DNA from: an uncultured Collinsella sp.
GTDB taxonomy: Bacteria; Actinomycetota; Coriobacteriia; Coriobacteriales; Coriobacteriaceae
DNA length: 64,000 bases
Assembly (NCBI GenBank): GCA_902491565.1
Contig: CABUIE010000006.1
Coordinates: 59,748-123,747 of the forward strand
Direction of reading: 5' to 3'
A program made the position numbers and the translations under genes. The notes under the pieces were generated by a model that was given only the letters and a program-made list of their open reading frames with translations, was not told the DNA's origin and searched no databases. Shown here one piece after another: positions 32,724 to 41,796 of this stretch (position 1 is its first letter; the number at the start of each line of letters is the position of its first letter).

Positions 32724-32814
32724 GGCGCAAGGCCTGCGGGGTTATCACGCCGACGTCCTCGCCGCTTCGCGGCTGCGGGATGTCGGCTTTGATAACCCCT
32801 TCCGGCCTTGCGCC
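32724..32814. repeat. 91-nt nested three-stem hairpin between convergent genes
   Basis: Outer arms GGCGCAAGGCC-x3-GGGGTTATCA (32724-32747) and the complement at 32790-32814; middle stem CCGACGTCC/GGATGTCGG (32750-32758 with 32778-32786, one G-U); inner GCCGC/GCGGC with loop TTC (about 32761-32773). It lies between usp and the histidine kinase gene. Confidence 0.8.
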
Positions 32815-32872
32815 TTCGTCACCGTACTTCAGTGAGTTATCTGAATAGAGGAATGGCGTGGCGCCCCGTTTG

Positions 32873-32909
32873 GGGCGGCACGTTTTGTTTGAGGCGGCAC
32901 GTTTTGTTT
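32873..32909 (+). repeat. Short tandem direct repeat
   Basis: GGCGGCACGTTTTGTTT occurs twice in tandem with a 1-2 nt spacer, just after the stop of the histidine kinase gene; a third, partial GGGCGG copy follows. Confidence 0.6.
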
Positions 32910-32931
32910 GGGCGGACGTCTGCCGCGTGCG

Positions 32932-33975
32932 TTACTCGAAGTATTGGAACTTGTTGGTTGAGAAGGCAAACGTTACGACGAAGCCTTTGCCGGAGTCGGA
33001 TGCCGCGGTAACTTCGATGCCCATCTTGGAGCACAGACGCGCCACCAGGTAGAGGCCGATGCCCGTTGCGCGCTTGGTGGTGCGACCGTTGTCGCCGGTA
33101 AAGCCCTTCTCGAACACGCGGGGCAGGTCGGCCGCGCTCACGCCGCAGCCATTGTCGGCGACGGTAAGCTCGATGCGCTCGCTTGCCAGGCCCTCGTCCA
33201 GCAACGCGCCCGAAAACGTGATCTTCGCACCGTCCTCACACGCATATTTAATGCTGTTCTGAATGAGCTGGCCCAGAATAAACTCGAGCCACTTCTCGTC
33301 GGTAAAGACCTCAAAGTCGAGGTTCTCGCACACCGGAGCAACGTGCGCCGCGATAAGCTCGCGCGCATTGGCTTTAATCGCGCCCGTCACCAAGGTCTTA
33401 AGATCCCAGCGGCGAATCAGGTAGTCGCGCTCCACGACTTCCGAGCGCGCATAGTACAGAGCTTGGTCGATATAGCGCTCCACGCGGGCAAGCTCGCGTG
33501 CCAGGTCATCCACGCGCGACAGGTCGTCTTCGCTGCCATCCAGGTTTTCCAAAATTAGATGGGCCGCCGCCAGGGGCAGCTTGGCCTCGTGGACCCAGCT
33601 CTCGATATAGTCGCGATAGTCATCGGTCTGACGCCTGCCTTCGGCAACCTCGTCGCAAGCGGCTTTGCCCACCCGGCGCAAGACCTCGTACTCGAGCTCG
33701 CCCTCGGCATAGGTCGGGCATTGCACCATCTCCTGCACCCATGCAGGACTCTCGAGCTCCTCTGCCGCACGCTCCAGCTGGCGCAGAAAACGACGACGGC
33801 GCGCGTACTCGATCACGATGCCGAGCATACCAAAGATATAGGACACGCCGACCGCCACGACCACGATAGAAACGGGTGCGCCGGCGACCGTCAGCACAAA
33901 GCAGCTCAGCAGCACACCGCACGTCCACACGGCGACGGGAAGCAGCGCATCTTTAAAGAACTTGCCAAACGACAT
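32932..33975 (-). CDS. Intramembrane-sensing histidine kinase (BceS/GraS-like)
   Basis: A membrane sensor kinase. The 347-residue protein has two N-terminal helices (about 11-31 and 35-57) with almost no outside loop, no HAMP, and the H-box ESWVHEAKLPLAAAHL with His129. The WVHE-x-K-x-P form is typical of the Bce/Gra kinases that detect cell-wall antibiotics together with an ABC transporter. ATP site: QNSIKYAC, ADNGCGV, GIGLYL. It is 9 bp after its response regulator gene. No Bce-type ABC transporter is adjacent. Confidence 0.9.
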   Translation of the reverse strand: MSFGKFFKDALLPVAVWTCGVLLSCFVLTVAGAPVSIVVVAVGVSYIFGMLGIVIEYARRRRFLRQLERAAEELESPAWVQEMVQCPTYAEGELEYEVLRRVGKAACDEVAEGRRQTDDYRDYIESWVHEAKLPLAAAHLILENLDGSEDDLSRVDDLARELARVERYIDQALYYARSEVVERDYLIRRWDLKTLVTGAIKANARELIAAHVAPVCENLDFEVFTDEKWLEFILGQLIQNSIKYACEDGAKITFSGALLDEGLASERIELTVADNGCGVSAADLPRVFEKGFTGDNGRTTKRATGIGLYLVARLCSKMGIEVTAASDSGKGFVVTFAFSTNKFQYFE

Positions 33976-33984
33976 AGACGGCCC

Positions 33985-34656
33985 CTAGACCGAATAGCCT
34001 TGGCCGCGGTGCGTTGTCAAATACCCCTTGATGCCGATTTTTTCGAGCGTGGTGCGCAGGCGGTTGATGTTGACGGTAAGCGTATTGTCGTCCACAAAGG
34101 CGTCGGAGTCCCACAGGTCCTGCATGATGGCCGAGCGCGAAACGATCTTGCCCGCGCGGCTCAGAAGCAGCGAGAGGATACGCAGCTCGTTTTTGGTGAG
34201 CTCGGTGCTGGCGCCCGTTTGCGTGTTGGTGACCATGGAGCGTGCGAGGTCGAGCTCCAGTCCCTTGTGGACGAGTGTGCTGCGCTCGCCCGCCGCCGCG
34301 GTGCGACGCAGCAAGGCATTGATGCGCGCCACGAGCACGCGCGCGCTATAGGGCTTGGGAACAAAGTCGTCCGCGCCGAGCGTCATGGCCATGACCTCGT
34401 CAATCTCGGTCGTGCGCGAGGTGAGGACGATGATGGGAACCTCGGATTCGCGGCGAACCTCGTGGCAGATATGCTGGCCGTCCTTGACGGGAAGCGTGAG
34501 GTCGAGCAGCACCAGGTCGGGCGCGGCGGCGAGGATATCGCGCGAGACATGCTCGAACGATTCGCAGGCCTCAACCTCAAAACCAGCACGGGCCAGGATG
34601 TCGGCAAGCTCGCGACGAATGGGCTCGTCGTCCTCAACGATATAGATCAGCGCCAT
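33985..34656 (-). CDS. OmpR/PhoB family response regulator
   Basis: DNA-binding partner of the downstream kinase. The 223-residue protein has a receiver with phospho-acceptor D52 (LVLLDLTLP), acidic pocket E8-D9-D10, Lys in KPYSARVL, and a winged-helix C-terminus (ELRILSLLLSRAGKIVSRSAIMQDLW, VNINRLRTTLEKIG). It resembles BceR/GraR. Targets are unknown; uppP nearby is a plausible envelope-stress target but nothing in the sequence proves it. Confidence 0.92.
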   Translation of the reverse strand: MALIYIVEDDEPIRRELADILARAGFEVEACESFEHVSRDILAAAPDLVLLDLTLPVKDGQHICHEVRRESEVPIIVLTSRTTEIDEVMAMTLGADDFVPKPYSARVLVARINALLRRTAAAGERSTLVHKGLELDLARSMVTNTQTGASTELTKNELRILSLLLSRAGKIVSRSAIMQDLWDSDAFVDDNTLTVNINRLRTTLEKIGIKGYLTTHRGQGYSV

Positions 34657-34834
34657 GGATTCCGCTCCCCTCTTGGTTGTCTTGTCCCATTATGACCGCG
34701 AAGCCGCAGGTACGCACCGCGCGCGGCACCAAGGTGACAGAACTGTTCGCGAGCGGGAGCGTTTTGTCCGCCTCGCACTCGCAGCGGTGGCGGGGACCAA
34801 AATGATTCTTTAATCCCCGTCCCAGAAAAATCAT

Positions 34835-35566
34835 TTAGCGGCGGGCGCGGAGCTTTTCGTAGCCGTCGGCAAAGAAGGCGACCGTCGCGGCGTCGGACTC
34901 GGCGGCGTCGGACTCGGCGGCGGCAACCACACCGTGCTCGTCGCTCACCAGGAACAAGGCGCCCTTGAGCTGTGCGGGAATGTCCACGCGCATGACCGGG
35001 ATGCCCTTGGTCTGGGCCAGCTGCTCGATGAGCGTCGCCGTGCCGCACAGGCACTCGTCCGCTGGCGCCACAAAGGCAAGCTCGCCGTTATCGACGGCGG
35101 CGAGCAGCTCGGGCGCCACGCCGGTTTCGTCGGCCTCGGAGCGGGCCTCGGCGGAGCGGGCACGTAGCGCCTTGGCCGACGTATCGGCCAGCGGCTCGTA
35201 CTCGCCCACCGTCATGGCGGCATTGCCGTTGATGTCGATCACCAGCATGAGCACGCCGTCGCGTGCGGTGTAATCGCCCTCGGCAAGCGACCACTCAACG
35301 TGCTGCTTGGCCCAGCTGAGCATGTTATGGGTAAGCGGCTCGCCCTGCACCAAGCGCTCGGACAGTGCGCGAATGTGGCGGTTGAGCATGGGTACCTTTT
35401 TGTTGGACATGCGCCAACGGCAGACAAGCGCGGGCTTGTCGAGCGTAAACTTCTCGACCGCCTCCTGATTGGCGCAAAAGTCCTCGTACGCACGCTGATC
35501 CTCGACATTGCCAAACAGCTCGGCATCATCAATCTGGGGCATGGTCATACCTTTCGTGTTAGTCAT
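34835..35566 (-). CDS. Hypothetical protein
   Basis: 243 residues, not recognised. Soluble, acidic, no signal or membrane segment. Notable parts are WAKQHVEWSLAEGDYTARDGVLMLVIDINGNAAMTVGEYEPL, which looks like a beta-rich core, and ELAFVAPADECLCGTATLIEQLAQTKGIPVMRVDI with two Cys. The end carries a short ESDAAESDAA repeat. ATG 35566 has GAGGACGG upstream; an internal ATG (M7) is an alternative. It follows the purH terminator, so it is probably its own unit. Confidence 0.7.
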   Translation of the reverse strand: MTNTKGMTMPQIDDAELFGNVEDQRAYEDFCANQEAVEKFTLDKPALVCRWRMSNKKVPMLNRHIRALSERLVQGEPLTHNMLSWAKQHVEWSLAEGDYTARDGVLMLVIDINGNAAMTVGEYEPLADTSAKALRARSAEARSEADETGVAPELLAAVDNGELAFVAPADECLCGTATLIEQLAQTKGIPVMRVDIPAQLKGALFLVSDEHGVVAAAESDAAESDAATVAFFADGYEKLRARR

Positions 35567-35582
35567 TCCGTCCTCTTATACC

Positions 35583-35617
35583 AAAAAGACGGCCCTCCAA
35601 ACGGAGCGACCGTCTTT
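35583..35617 (-). terminator. Terminator of purH
   Basis: AAAAGACGG pairs with CCGTCTTTT around an inner CTCC/GGAG stem, with a T run on the minus strand, 30 nt after the purH stop. Confidence 0.85.
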
Positions 35618-35647
35618 TGCGGAGATTATTTTGTCCCGGGGCGAAAC

Positions 35648-37255
35648 TTAGTGACGGAAATGCCTGGCACCGGTGAAGACCATAGCGATATTGTGTTCGT
35701 TGCAGGCCTGAATGCTTTCGTCGTCGCGCTTGGAGCCGCCGGGCTGGATGATGCAGGTCACACCATGCTCGGCAAGCACGTCGACGTTGTCGCGGAACGG
35801 GAAGAATGCGTCGCTTGCGCAGGCAAAGCCGCCCTTCTCCACGCCCTCGCGCTCGCAGAAGTCCTCGGCACGCTCGCAGGCCAGCAGCGCAGAATCCACA
35901 CGGTTGGGCTGACCCGGGCCCATGCCAATGCCGGCCTTGCCCTTGGAGACCAGGATGGCGTTGGACTTAACGCCCTTGCAGACCTTCCAGGCAAACTCGA
36001 GCTCGGCCATCTCGGCGTCGGTGGGCTTGCGGTCGGTGGGGAACGTAAAGGTCGCGGGGTCCTCGGTCACGTGGTCGACCTCCTGCACCAGCATGCCGCC
36101 GTCGACGGAGCGCAGCTCCACCTGGGCGCCGTGGTCCACGCCGCCGGTCGCCAACACGCGCAGGTTGGGGCGCTTTGCCATGCGCTCGAGCGCCTCGGCA
36201 GTGTAGCTCGGGGCGATGATGACCTCGACGAACTGCTTGTTCTGGTCGGCGAAGTGCTCAACCAGCTCATAGGGAACCTCGCGGTTGCAGGCGATGATGC
36301 CGCCGAAAGCGCTCTTGGGATCGCAGGCGAAGGCGCGGTCGTAGGCAGCCGTAATATCCTCGGCAACGGCAGAACCGCAGGGGTTCTGGTGCTTGAGGAT
36401 CACGCAGGCCGGCTCGTCGAACTCGCGGACCAGGTTCCAGGCGGCGTCGGCATCCAGATAGTTGTTGTAGCTGAGCGGCTTGCCCTGGATCTGCTCGGAG
36501 CCCACGAGCGGGAACTGCGAGCTCGCGGTGTTCTCGCAGCCCTCGGCAAAGCGGTAGACCGTAGCCTTCTGCTGAGGATTCTCGCCATAGCGCAGGTCGT
36601 CGACCTTCTCCAGTGAGATCTCGAGCTTGGCAGAGGTGTCCGCCACGTCGCTTGCCTGGGCGGCAAGCCAACGGGAGATAGCCGTGTCGTAGGCGGCGGT
36701 AGTCTGGTAGACCTTCACCTGCAGGCGACGACGGGTGGAAAGCGTGGTGCAGCCACCGGTCTCGCGCATCTCGGCCAGGACGGCATCATAGTCGGCCGGG
36801 TCGGAGATGACGGTAACGCTCGCGGCGTTCTTGGCGGCAGAGCGCAGCATGGAGGGACCGCCGATGTCGATGTGCTCGATGGCATCCGCGAAGGTGACCT
36901 CGGGGTTGGCGACGGTCTTCTCGAACTCGTACAGGTTGACGACGACCAGGTCAATCAGCTTAATGCCGTGCTGAGCGGCCTCCTGCATGTGCTGCTCGGA
37001 ATCGCGACGGGCAAGCAGCGCGCCGTGAACCTTGGGATGCAGCGTCTTGACGCGGCCGTCCATCATCTCGGGATAGCCCGTGAACTCCTCGATGGGGGTT
37101 ACGGGAACGCCCGCGTCCTCGATGGCACGAGCCGTGCCGCCCGTAGAGATGATCTCGACGCCAAAGTCGTCAACCAGCGTCCGTGCGAAATCGACGACGC
37201 CCGTCTTATCGGTAACCGAGATCAACGCGCGTGCGATCTTCACATCAGATCCCAT
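35648..37255 (-). CDS. purH: Bifunctional AICAR transformylase / IMP cyclohydrolase
   Basis: Performs the last two steps of IMP synthesis: formylation of AICAR with 10-formyl-THF, then ring closure. The 535-residue protein has the N-terminal cyclohydrolase (ALISVTDKTGVVDFARTL, STGGTARAIEDAGV, GRVKTLHPKVHGALLARR) and the C-terminal transformylase (KPLSYNNYLDADAAWNLV, CVILKHQNPCG with the catalytic Lys-His, SAFGGIIACNREV, GFACASDAFFPFRDNVD). Full length. It stands alone, divergent from the acetyltransferase gene across a 276-bp gap in which I see no gene or clear riboswitch. Confidence 0.96.
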   Translation of the reverse strand: MGSDVKIARALISVTDKTGVVDFARTLVDDFGVEIISTGGTARAIEDAGVPVTPIEEFTGYPEMMDGRVKTLHPKVHGALLARRDSEQHMQEAAQHGIKLIDLVVVNLYEFEKTVANPEVTFADAIEHIDIGGPSMLRSAAKNAASVTVISDPADYDAVLAEMRETGGCTTLSTRRRLQVKVYQTTAAYDTAISRWLAAQASDVADTSAKLEISLEKVDDLRYGENPQQKATVYRFAEGCENTASSQFPLVGSEQIQGKPLSYNNYLDADAAWNLVREFDEPACVILKHQNPCGSAVAEDITAAYDRAFACDPKSAFGGIIACNREVPYELVEHFADQNKQFVEVIIAPSYTAEALERMAKRPNLRVLATGGVDHGAQVELRSVDGGMLVQEVDHVTEDPATFTFPTDRKPTDAEMAELEFAWKVCKGVKSNAILVSKGKAGIGMGPGQPNRVDSALLACERAEDFCEREGVEKGGFACASDAFFPFRDNVDVLAEHGVTCIIQPGGSKRDDESIQACNEHNIAMVFTGARHFRH

Positions 37256-37531
37256 GCAGTCCTCCTGTCTGGTACGCCGCCGTGCTCTGTGAGTCGGTGA
37301 TACGTCGATCTGCAGCGCTCGCGCAGCGGCATTGAAAATACTGATTCAATGTAGCGCATCGAGCGCGACGATGCACCCCGCAACGCACGGCTGTGCAGAA
37401 AAAGCTTGCGAGCGGGGTTGCAGGAGCGCCACTGGGCACGGTGAGTTGATGGAACACAGGGGCACCATAATTAGATGCCAACGGCGTGGTAGAACTGTGC
37501 TCGATATGCATCCGCAATAGAAAGAGGCACC

Positions 37532-38173
37532 ATGGTCTCGCGGGTTCTCTACCGACCGTTTGATACCGAAGATTTCGACGCCATCGCGCTGATCTTGCAG
37601 CAGCTTTGGCACAACAACTCGGATAACGATGAGTACAACCGCCTTGAGGCCGCGTGCGATCTTGCCTACTGCCTTTCGTCATCGACGTTTTCGCAGGTTG
37701 CCGTAATCGACGGTCAGGCGCGCGGCATTGCGCTTGCACGCGCAGGACAGAGCTCCGGCGTCACTATCAACGAACATTGGATGGATACCGAACGCGCGTT
37801 GCTGTCGCAGATGCGCGAGCTGGAGCCCGAAGCTTGCGCCGAGTACCTCTCGTTTGTGCGCGCCACCATTCGAACCAACAACCGCCTGCTCGAGAAAAGC
37901 CCTCTGCAGCATGACAACGAGGTCACGCTGCTCGCCGTGGATCGCGATGTCCACGGCCTGGGCGTTGGCACGGTGCTGCTCGACGCCGCCATCTCGCATC
38001 TGTCCTCGTGCGGGGCGACGAGGGCGCACCTGTACACCGATTCCAACTGCTCGTGGAAGTTCTACGAGTTGCATGGCTTTAAGCGCACCGCCACGCACCG
38101 CGCCAACCGCGAGGAACGCCGCCACGCCATGCCGCGCGAAAGCTTCCTCTACGAACTGGACCTAACCGTCTAG
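37532..38173 (+). CDS. GNAT family N-acetyltransferase
   Basis: Transfers an acetyl group from acetyl-CoA to an unknown amine. The 213-residue protein has a long N-terminal part with QQLWHNNSDNDEYNRLEAACDLAY, the acetyl-CoA loop DVHGLGVGTVLLDAAI (Q/RxxGxG/A type), and the C-terminal strand LYTDSNCSWKFYELHGFKR usual for the family. The ribosome site AAAGAGGCACC precedes the ATG. Confidence 0.88.
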   Translation: MVSRVLYRPFDTEDFDAIALILQQLWHNNSDNDEYNRLEAACDLAYCLSSSTFSQVAVIDGQARGIALARAGQSSGVTINEHWMDTERALLSQMRELEPEACAEYLSFVRATIRTNNRLLEKSPLQHDNEVTLLAVDRDVHGLGVGTVLLDAAISHLSSCGATRAHLYTDSNCSWKFYELHGFKRTATHRANREERRHAMPRESFLYELDLTV

Positions 38174-38189
38174 GCCCAGCAGCCATACC

Positions 38190-38236
38190 TAGTCGTTGGG
38201 GACAGTCTTAAATGACTAGTCGCTGGAGACAGTCTT
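38190..38236 (+). repeat. Direct repeat pair, family 1
   Basis: TAGTCGTTGGGGACAGTCTT (38190-38209) and a copy with two changes (38217-38236), separated by AAATGAC. Same core as the palindrome at 8857-8908. Confidence 0.75.
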
Positions 38237-38311
38237 CGTAGGTAGCGCAAAAAAGGGGATGGACTTTCCCCGACGGCTGTCGAGAAAAACCCATCCCATA
38301 GCTTACGACCG

Positions 38312-40255
38312 CTAGAACGTTCCGCCGCCGCCTCCGCCGACGCCGCCGCCTCCGCCGCCCGAGAAGCCACCGCCTCCGCCGCCGCTCGAGCTATCGGAAC
38401 TCGAAGCCAGCTCACGGATGCTCTCGTGATACACATCGTTAAACGAATCGAGCGGCGAATCGATGCCGTAATGATGGTAGTACCACCAGTAGCAGGGGTA
38501 ATTGTCGTAGAAACCGTCGGCCTCGCGCACCTCGGGAGGAACGGCCTCGGCAAGCTGACGCAGCACTTCCTTCGAAACGCCCAGCGCCGCACCCATCACC
38601 AGAAGTTTATTCCACAGGACCAGATCGCCGGGGACGGCTTCCTTTAGACGCGTGAAGTCCTCGAGCCAATGCTTGAGCGCCTTGCAGCGAGCCGCCACCT
38701 CGGCGCCCTCCGGCGTAAAGCGGCGGAACGTAAGGCCCACGCCAATACCCACCAGCACAATCGGCGCCGAGATAACCGCGGCGATAATGTTCACCTGCGC
38801 GCCGTCAGTAAAGAAAATGGATCCCACGGGAACAAAGGCGATCAGAATACCAAGAACCAGGCAAAACACCATTGCAACGATGCCGTCCGAGGCAACGTAC
38901 TCGCTATCGGCCAGCTTGCCCTTAACGGTGTTCTGATAGTCCTCGAGCTTGTCCCCCATGGGCGTAGCGTGCTGTTTAACGTAGTGCTGCAGCTCGTCAA
39001 ACGTGCGCGAGCGATCGCCGTTCTCGTCGGGCTTAGCACCGGCAAAGAAAACCTTGAGCACCATGTGGTCAATGCCCTTGGCCGACTTCCAGCCCGCATC
39101 ACTCACCGTCACGCGATATGTCTGCTCTTCTTTTTCACGCCCCAACAGACCCTTCTTGGCCTTGGTCACGGTCGCCTGCTCCAGCTTGATCACACGGTCG
39201 TCGGTGAGCTTCATGAGCGTGGCGATATATGCCTGATCGGGTACCTCGTTCCAGCTCATGAGGGCCGAAAGCACGGCGGGATGGTCGGCCGAAGGCACAT
39301 CGCGGAAATATTCGTCCTGGAAAAGCGGCTTGGGCTTGCGGCGGCGCAGCTTGAGCACAACGATTGTGCCGGTAAAGGCCACCGCTGCGACAACACTTAA
39401 CACGGCAAGCGCATTGGAAATCACGCGAGCGTGAGCGCGGCGGGCGTTAGCTTCGTCGGCCCACGCCTTCTCCTCGCTCAGGATTGTCGGCATGCGCTCC
39501 TCACTTGAAGCGGAAAGCCATGGCACCCAGTCGCTGGGGAAGGCGATGCGCGCCTCGGCGAATTCGCCCTGATGCACGCAGGGAATGGTATAGGTGACCA
39601 TGGGTTCATCCGCATCGAGTGACACGTCGCCCGTCAGCGGACCGTGACCCCATGCGCGGAAGTTATCGCCCTTGACGGCCGCCGTCCCGGCAGCGGCGTT
39701 TGCGAAGTACACTTCCATCTCGACATCGTCGGAATCCGCGGACCAGCCGTCACCCACGAACTTCCAGTAGAGCTCGGCGGTATCGGCCCAGTTCATGACC
39801 GCACCGGTCATGGTGTAGCTCACGTAATAGATCGCGCTATCGCCGCTCTCGTGGGGGCTGAAAACCTTGATCTTTACGCCGCCGTCGGACTGCTCGACCG
39901 TATAGACGCCGCTGTCGCCTTTGTTTGCATAGTCGACCCTGTTAAACGCGGCATCGTCTTCCTCGACGCTCAGCACGTCGACACCCGCCGCACCGCCCTG
40001 CTGGTTGGTGCCCGCATTGATCTCCCAATACACGCCGTTGATGTCGTCGTCGAAATCAAACCGACGTCCCTCGACAACGGTCAGCGATCCATCGGCCTCG
40101 ACCGTGGCACCGATATAGGTTTGGGTCATGGAATAGCCGTCGGCGTGCGCGGCGGCGGGCAGTAGCAACAATGCAAGCGCGACGAGTGCGCAGACGGAAG
40201 CAAATCGCGCGAATAGGCGACGCTGCCGACAGGTCTTGGCAACGGGGGCGTTCAT
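38312..40255 (-). CDS. DUF2207 domain membrane protein
   Basis: 647 residues, function unknown. In order: a signal peptide (1-38, cleaved near AAAHA), an outside beta-rich DUF2207 domain with YIGATVEADGSLTVVEGRRFDFD, a membrane helix near residue 290, a cytoplasmic part with LFQDEYFRDVPSADHPAVLSAL and TLMKLTDDRVIKLEQ, a pair of helices near 465-510, and a C-terminal tail that is nearly pure Gly/Ser ending GGGGTF. The Gly tail is typical of this family. ATG 40255 is chosen because AAAGGA is 7 nt upstream. Single gene. Confidence 0.87.
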   Translation of the reverse strand: MNAPVAKTCRQRRLFARFASVCALVALALLLLPAAAHADGYSMTQTYIGATVEADGSLTVVEGRRFDFDDDINGVYWEINAGTNQQGGAAGVDVLSVEEDDAAFNRVDYANKGDSGVYTVEQSDGGVKIKVFSPHESGDSAIYYVSYTMTGAVMNWADTAELYWKFVGDGWSADSDDVEMEVYFANAAAGTAAVKGDNFRAWGHGPLTGDVSLDADEPMVTYTIPCVHQGEFAEARIAFPSDWVPWLSASSEERMPTILSEEKAWADEANARRAHARVISNALAVLSVVAAVAFTGTIVVLKLRRRKPKPLFQDEYFRDVPSADHPAVLSALMSWNEVPDQAYIATLMKLTDDRVIKLEQATVTKAKKGLLGREKEEQTYRVTVSDAGWKSAKGIDHMVLKVFFAGAKPDENGDRSRTFDELQHYVKQHATPMGDKLEDYQNTVKGKLADSEYVASDGIVAMVFCLVLGILIAFVPVGSIFFTDGAQVNIIAAVISAPIVLVGIGVGLTFRRFTPEGAEVAARCKALKHWLEDFTRLKEAVPGDLVLWNKLLVMGAALGVSKEVLRQLAEAVPPEVREADGFYDNYPCYWWYYHHYGIDSPLDSFNDVYHESIRELASSSDSSSGGGGGGFSGGGGGGVGGGGGGTF

Positions 40256-40378
40256 AGGCATATCCTTTGTCTGTAAAACCAACAGCGCCATTGTCCCACG
40301 TTTGCGGGTACGCATGACGAACATCTAGGCGACCGGAGCGCCAAACGGGATGAAAGTCACACCCGCACCCCAACAGCC

Positions 40379-40424
40379 AGTCATTGGGGACGTTCTTAAA
40401 TGACCAGTCATTAGGGACACCCTT
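40379..40424 (+). repeat. Direct repeat pair, family 1
   Basis: AGTCATTGGGGACGTTCTT (40379-40397) and a diverged copy (40406-40424). Confidence 0.75.
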
Positions 40425-40598
40425 GGCATGGCCTGCGCCAGCAATAGATACCACTCCACAGCTCCGTCACAGGTGTAGCGGCTTTGTGTGGGCGCGGCAT
40501 GCGCTGATTGAGCCGCCAGCCGAGGGGCATAAAGCAGTTGAGCGAAAACGGTTTGCCCCTTTGCCGTTCGCTCGAGGATCATGTCCCCCTTTTCCGCG

Positions 40599-40634
40599 GA
40601 AACCCCGGCAGTTGCGAAGAGCTGCCGGGGTTTC
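40599..40634. terminator. Perfect 13-bp hairpin upstream of gluQ
   Basis: GAAACCCCGGCAG (40599-40611) pairs with CTGCCGGGGTTTC (40622-40634), around TTGCGAAGAG. It has terminator shape on either strand, but only TTTC in the 3' arm as a U run. Confidence 0.55.
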
Positions 40635-40770
40635 TGTCGTCTAAGGCGCCGAATTGATGGACAGGAATCAAAGCGCCGAGTCTGCGGCCCGCCATACGCA
40701 ATGCGGGGCTTCGACAACTTGCGGACCACAGTGACGTCTCCCCATCGCGCCCCGCGCTATACTCGTCCGC

Positions 40771-41781
40771 ATGGATATCAAAGCACGCAACATAGCAACG
40801 CCCGCCGCGGACGCGCCAACGACGCCGGCCGCCTCTGCCCCCGCGCCCGTCGTGGGCCGTTTTGCCCCGTCGCCCTCGGGCCGCATGCACCTGGGCAACG
40901 TGTTCAGTTGCCTGTGCGCGTGGCTTTCGGCCCGCAGCCAGGGCGGCCGCATCGTACTGCGCATCGAGGACCTGGACGATCGCTGCAAGCGCCCGGAACT
41001 TGCCGCTCAACTGATTGACGACCTGGCCTGGCTGGGGCTTGAGTGGGACGAAGGCCCCTACTACCAGCACGATCGCCTGGACTTGTACGAGGACGCCCTG
41101 CACCAGCTGCAAGACGCCGGCCTCACCTACCCCTGCTTTTGCACGCGCGCCGAACTCCACGCCGCGAGCGCGCCGCACGCCAGCGACGGCACGCCCATCT
41201 ATCGCGGCTCCTGCCGAGGGCTTTCGGCCGAAGAGGTCGCCCGCCGCAGTGCCCTGCGCGCCCCGGCCACGCGCCTGCGCGTGCCCGCCGTCGACGACCT
41301 CGCAGACGATGTGATCGAATTCGTGGACCGCACGTACGGGGCCCAATGCGAAGCGCTCGCCACCGAATGCGGCGACTTTTTGGTGCGCCGCAGCGACGGC
41401 GTGTTTGCCTATCAGCTGGCCGTGGTGGTCGATGACGCCGCCATGGGTGTTACCGAGATCATACGCGGATGCGACCTGCTTGGCTCCACACCACGCCAGA
41501 TCTACCTGCAGCATCTGCTGGGCCTTCCCACGCCGCACTACGCGCACATTCCGCTGCTCATGTCACCGGACGGCCGCCGCCTTTCCAAGCGCGACCGCGA
41601 TCTGGACCTGGGCGAACTACGCGCCCGCTTTGGCACGCCCGAGGCACTACTGGGCTGGCTCGCCGGGCAAACGGGCATCGCGCCGGACACCACGCCGCGT
41701 ACCGCCGAGCAGTTGGTCGAGCACTTTGGCTGGGATGTCATCCGCGCGCACCGGGAGAACATCACTGTAACGGTCGAGTAG
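40771..41781 (+). CDS. gluQ: Glutamyl-Q tRNA(Asp) synthetase
   Basis: A truncated GluRS paralogue that attaches glutamate to the queuosine base at position 34 of tRNA-Asp. The 336-residue protein has the class I catalytic domain only, without an anticodon-binding domain: RFAPSPSGRMHLGN (HIGH motif as HLGN), RIEDLDDR, the zinc site CFC...YRGSC (CxC then Yx3C, which marks GluQRS from GluRS), DLLGSTPRQIYLQHLLGLP, and LSKRDRDLDL in place of KMSKS. The first 27 residues are an Ala/Pro/Thr-rich extension. Single gene, convergent with a phosphoesterase 15 bp away. Confidence 0.93.
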   Translation: MDIKARNIATPAADAPTTPAASAPAPVVGRFAPSPSGRMHLGNVFSCLCAWLSARSQGGRIVLRIEDLDDRCKRPELAAQLIDDLAWLGLEWDEGPYYQHDRLDLYEDALHQLQDAGLTYPCFCTRAELHAASAPHASDGTPIYRGSCRGLSAEEVARRSALRAPATRLRVPAVDDLADDVIEFVDRTYGAQCEALATECGDFLVRRSDGVFAYQLAVVVDDAAMGVTEIIRGCDLLGSTPRQIYLQHLLGLPTPHYAHIPLLMSPDGRRLSKRDRDLDLGELRARFGTPEALLGWLAGQTGIAPDTTPRTAEQLVEHFGWDVIRAHRENITVTVE

Positions 41782-41796
41782 CCAGCCACCGCGCCT

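Larger units (their letters stand above)
40256..40770. other. Intergenic region, 515 bp, hairpins but no gene
   Basis: No credible ORF. It contains the family 1 direct repeat (40379-40424), a bulged hairpin GAGCG-AACGG with CCGTT-CGCTC (40540-40573), and a perfect 13-bp hairpin at 40599-40634. The last two could be parts of a small RNA, but no promoter is clear. Confidence 0.5.
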
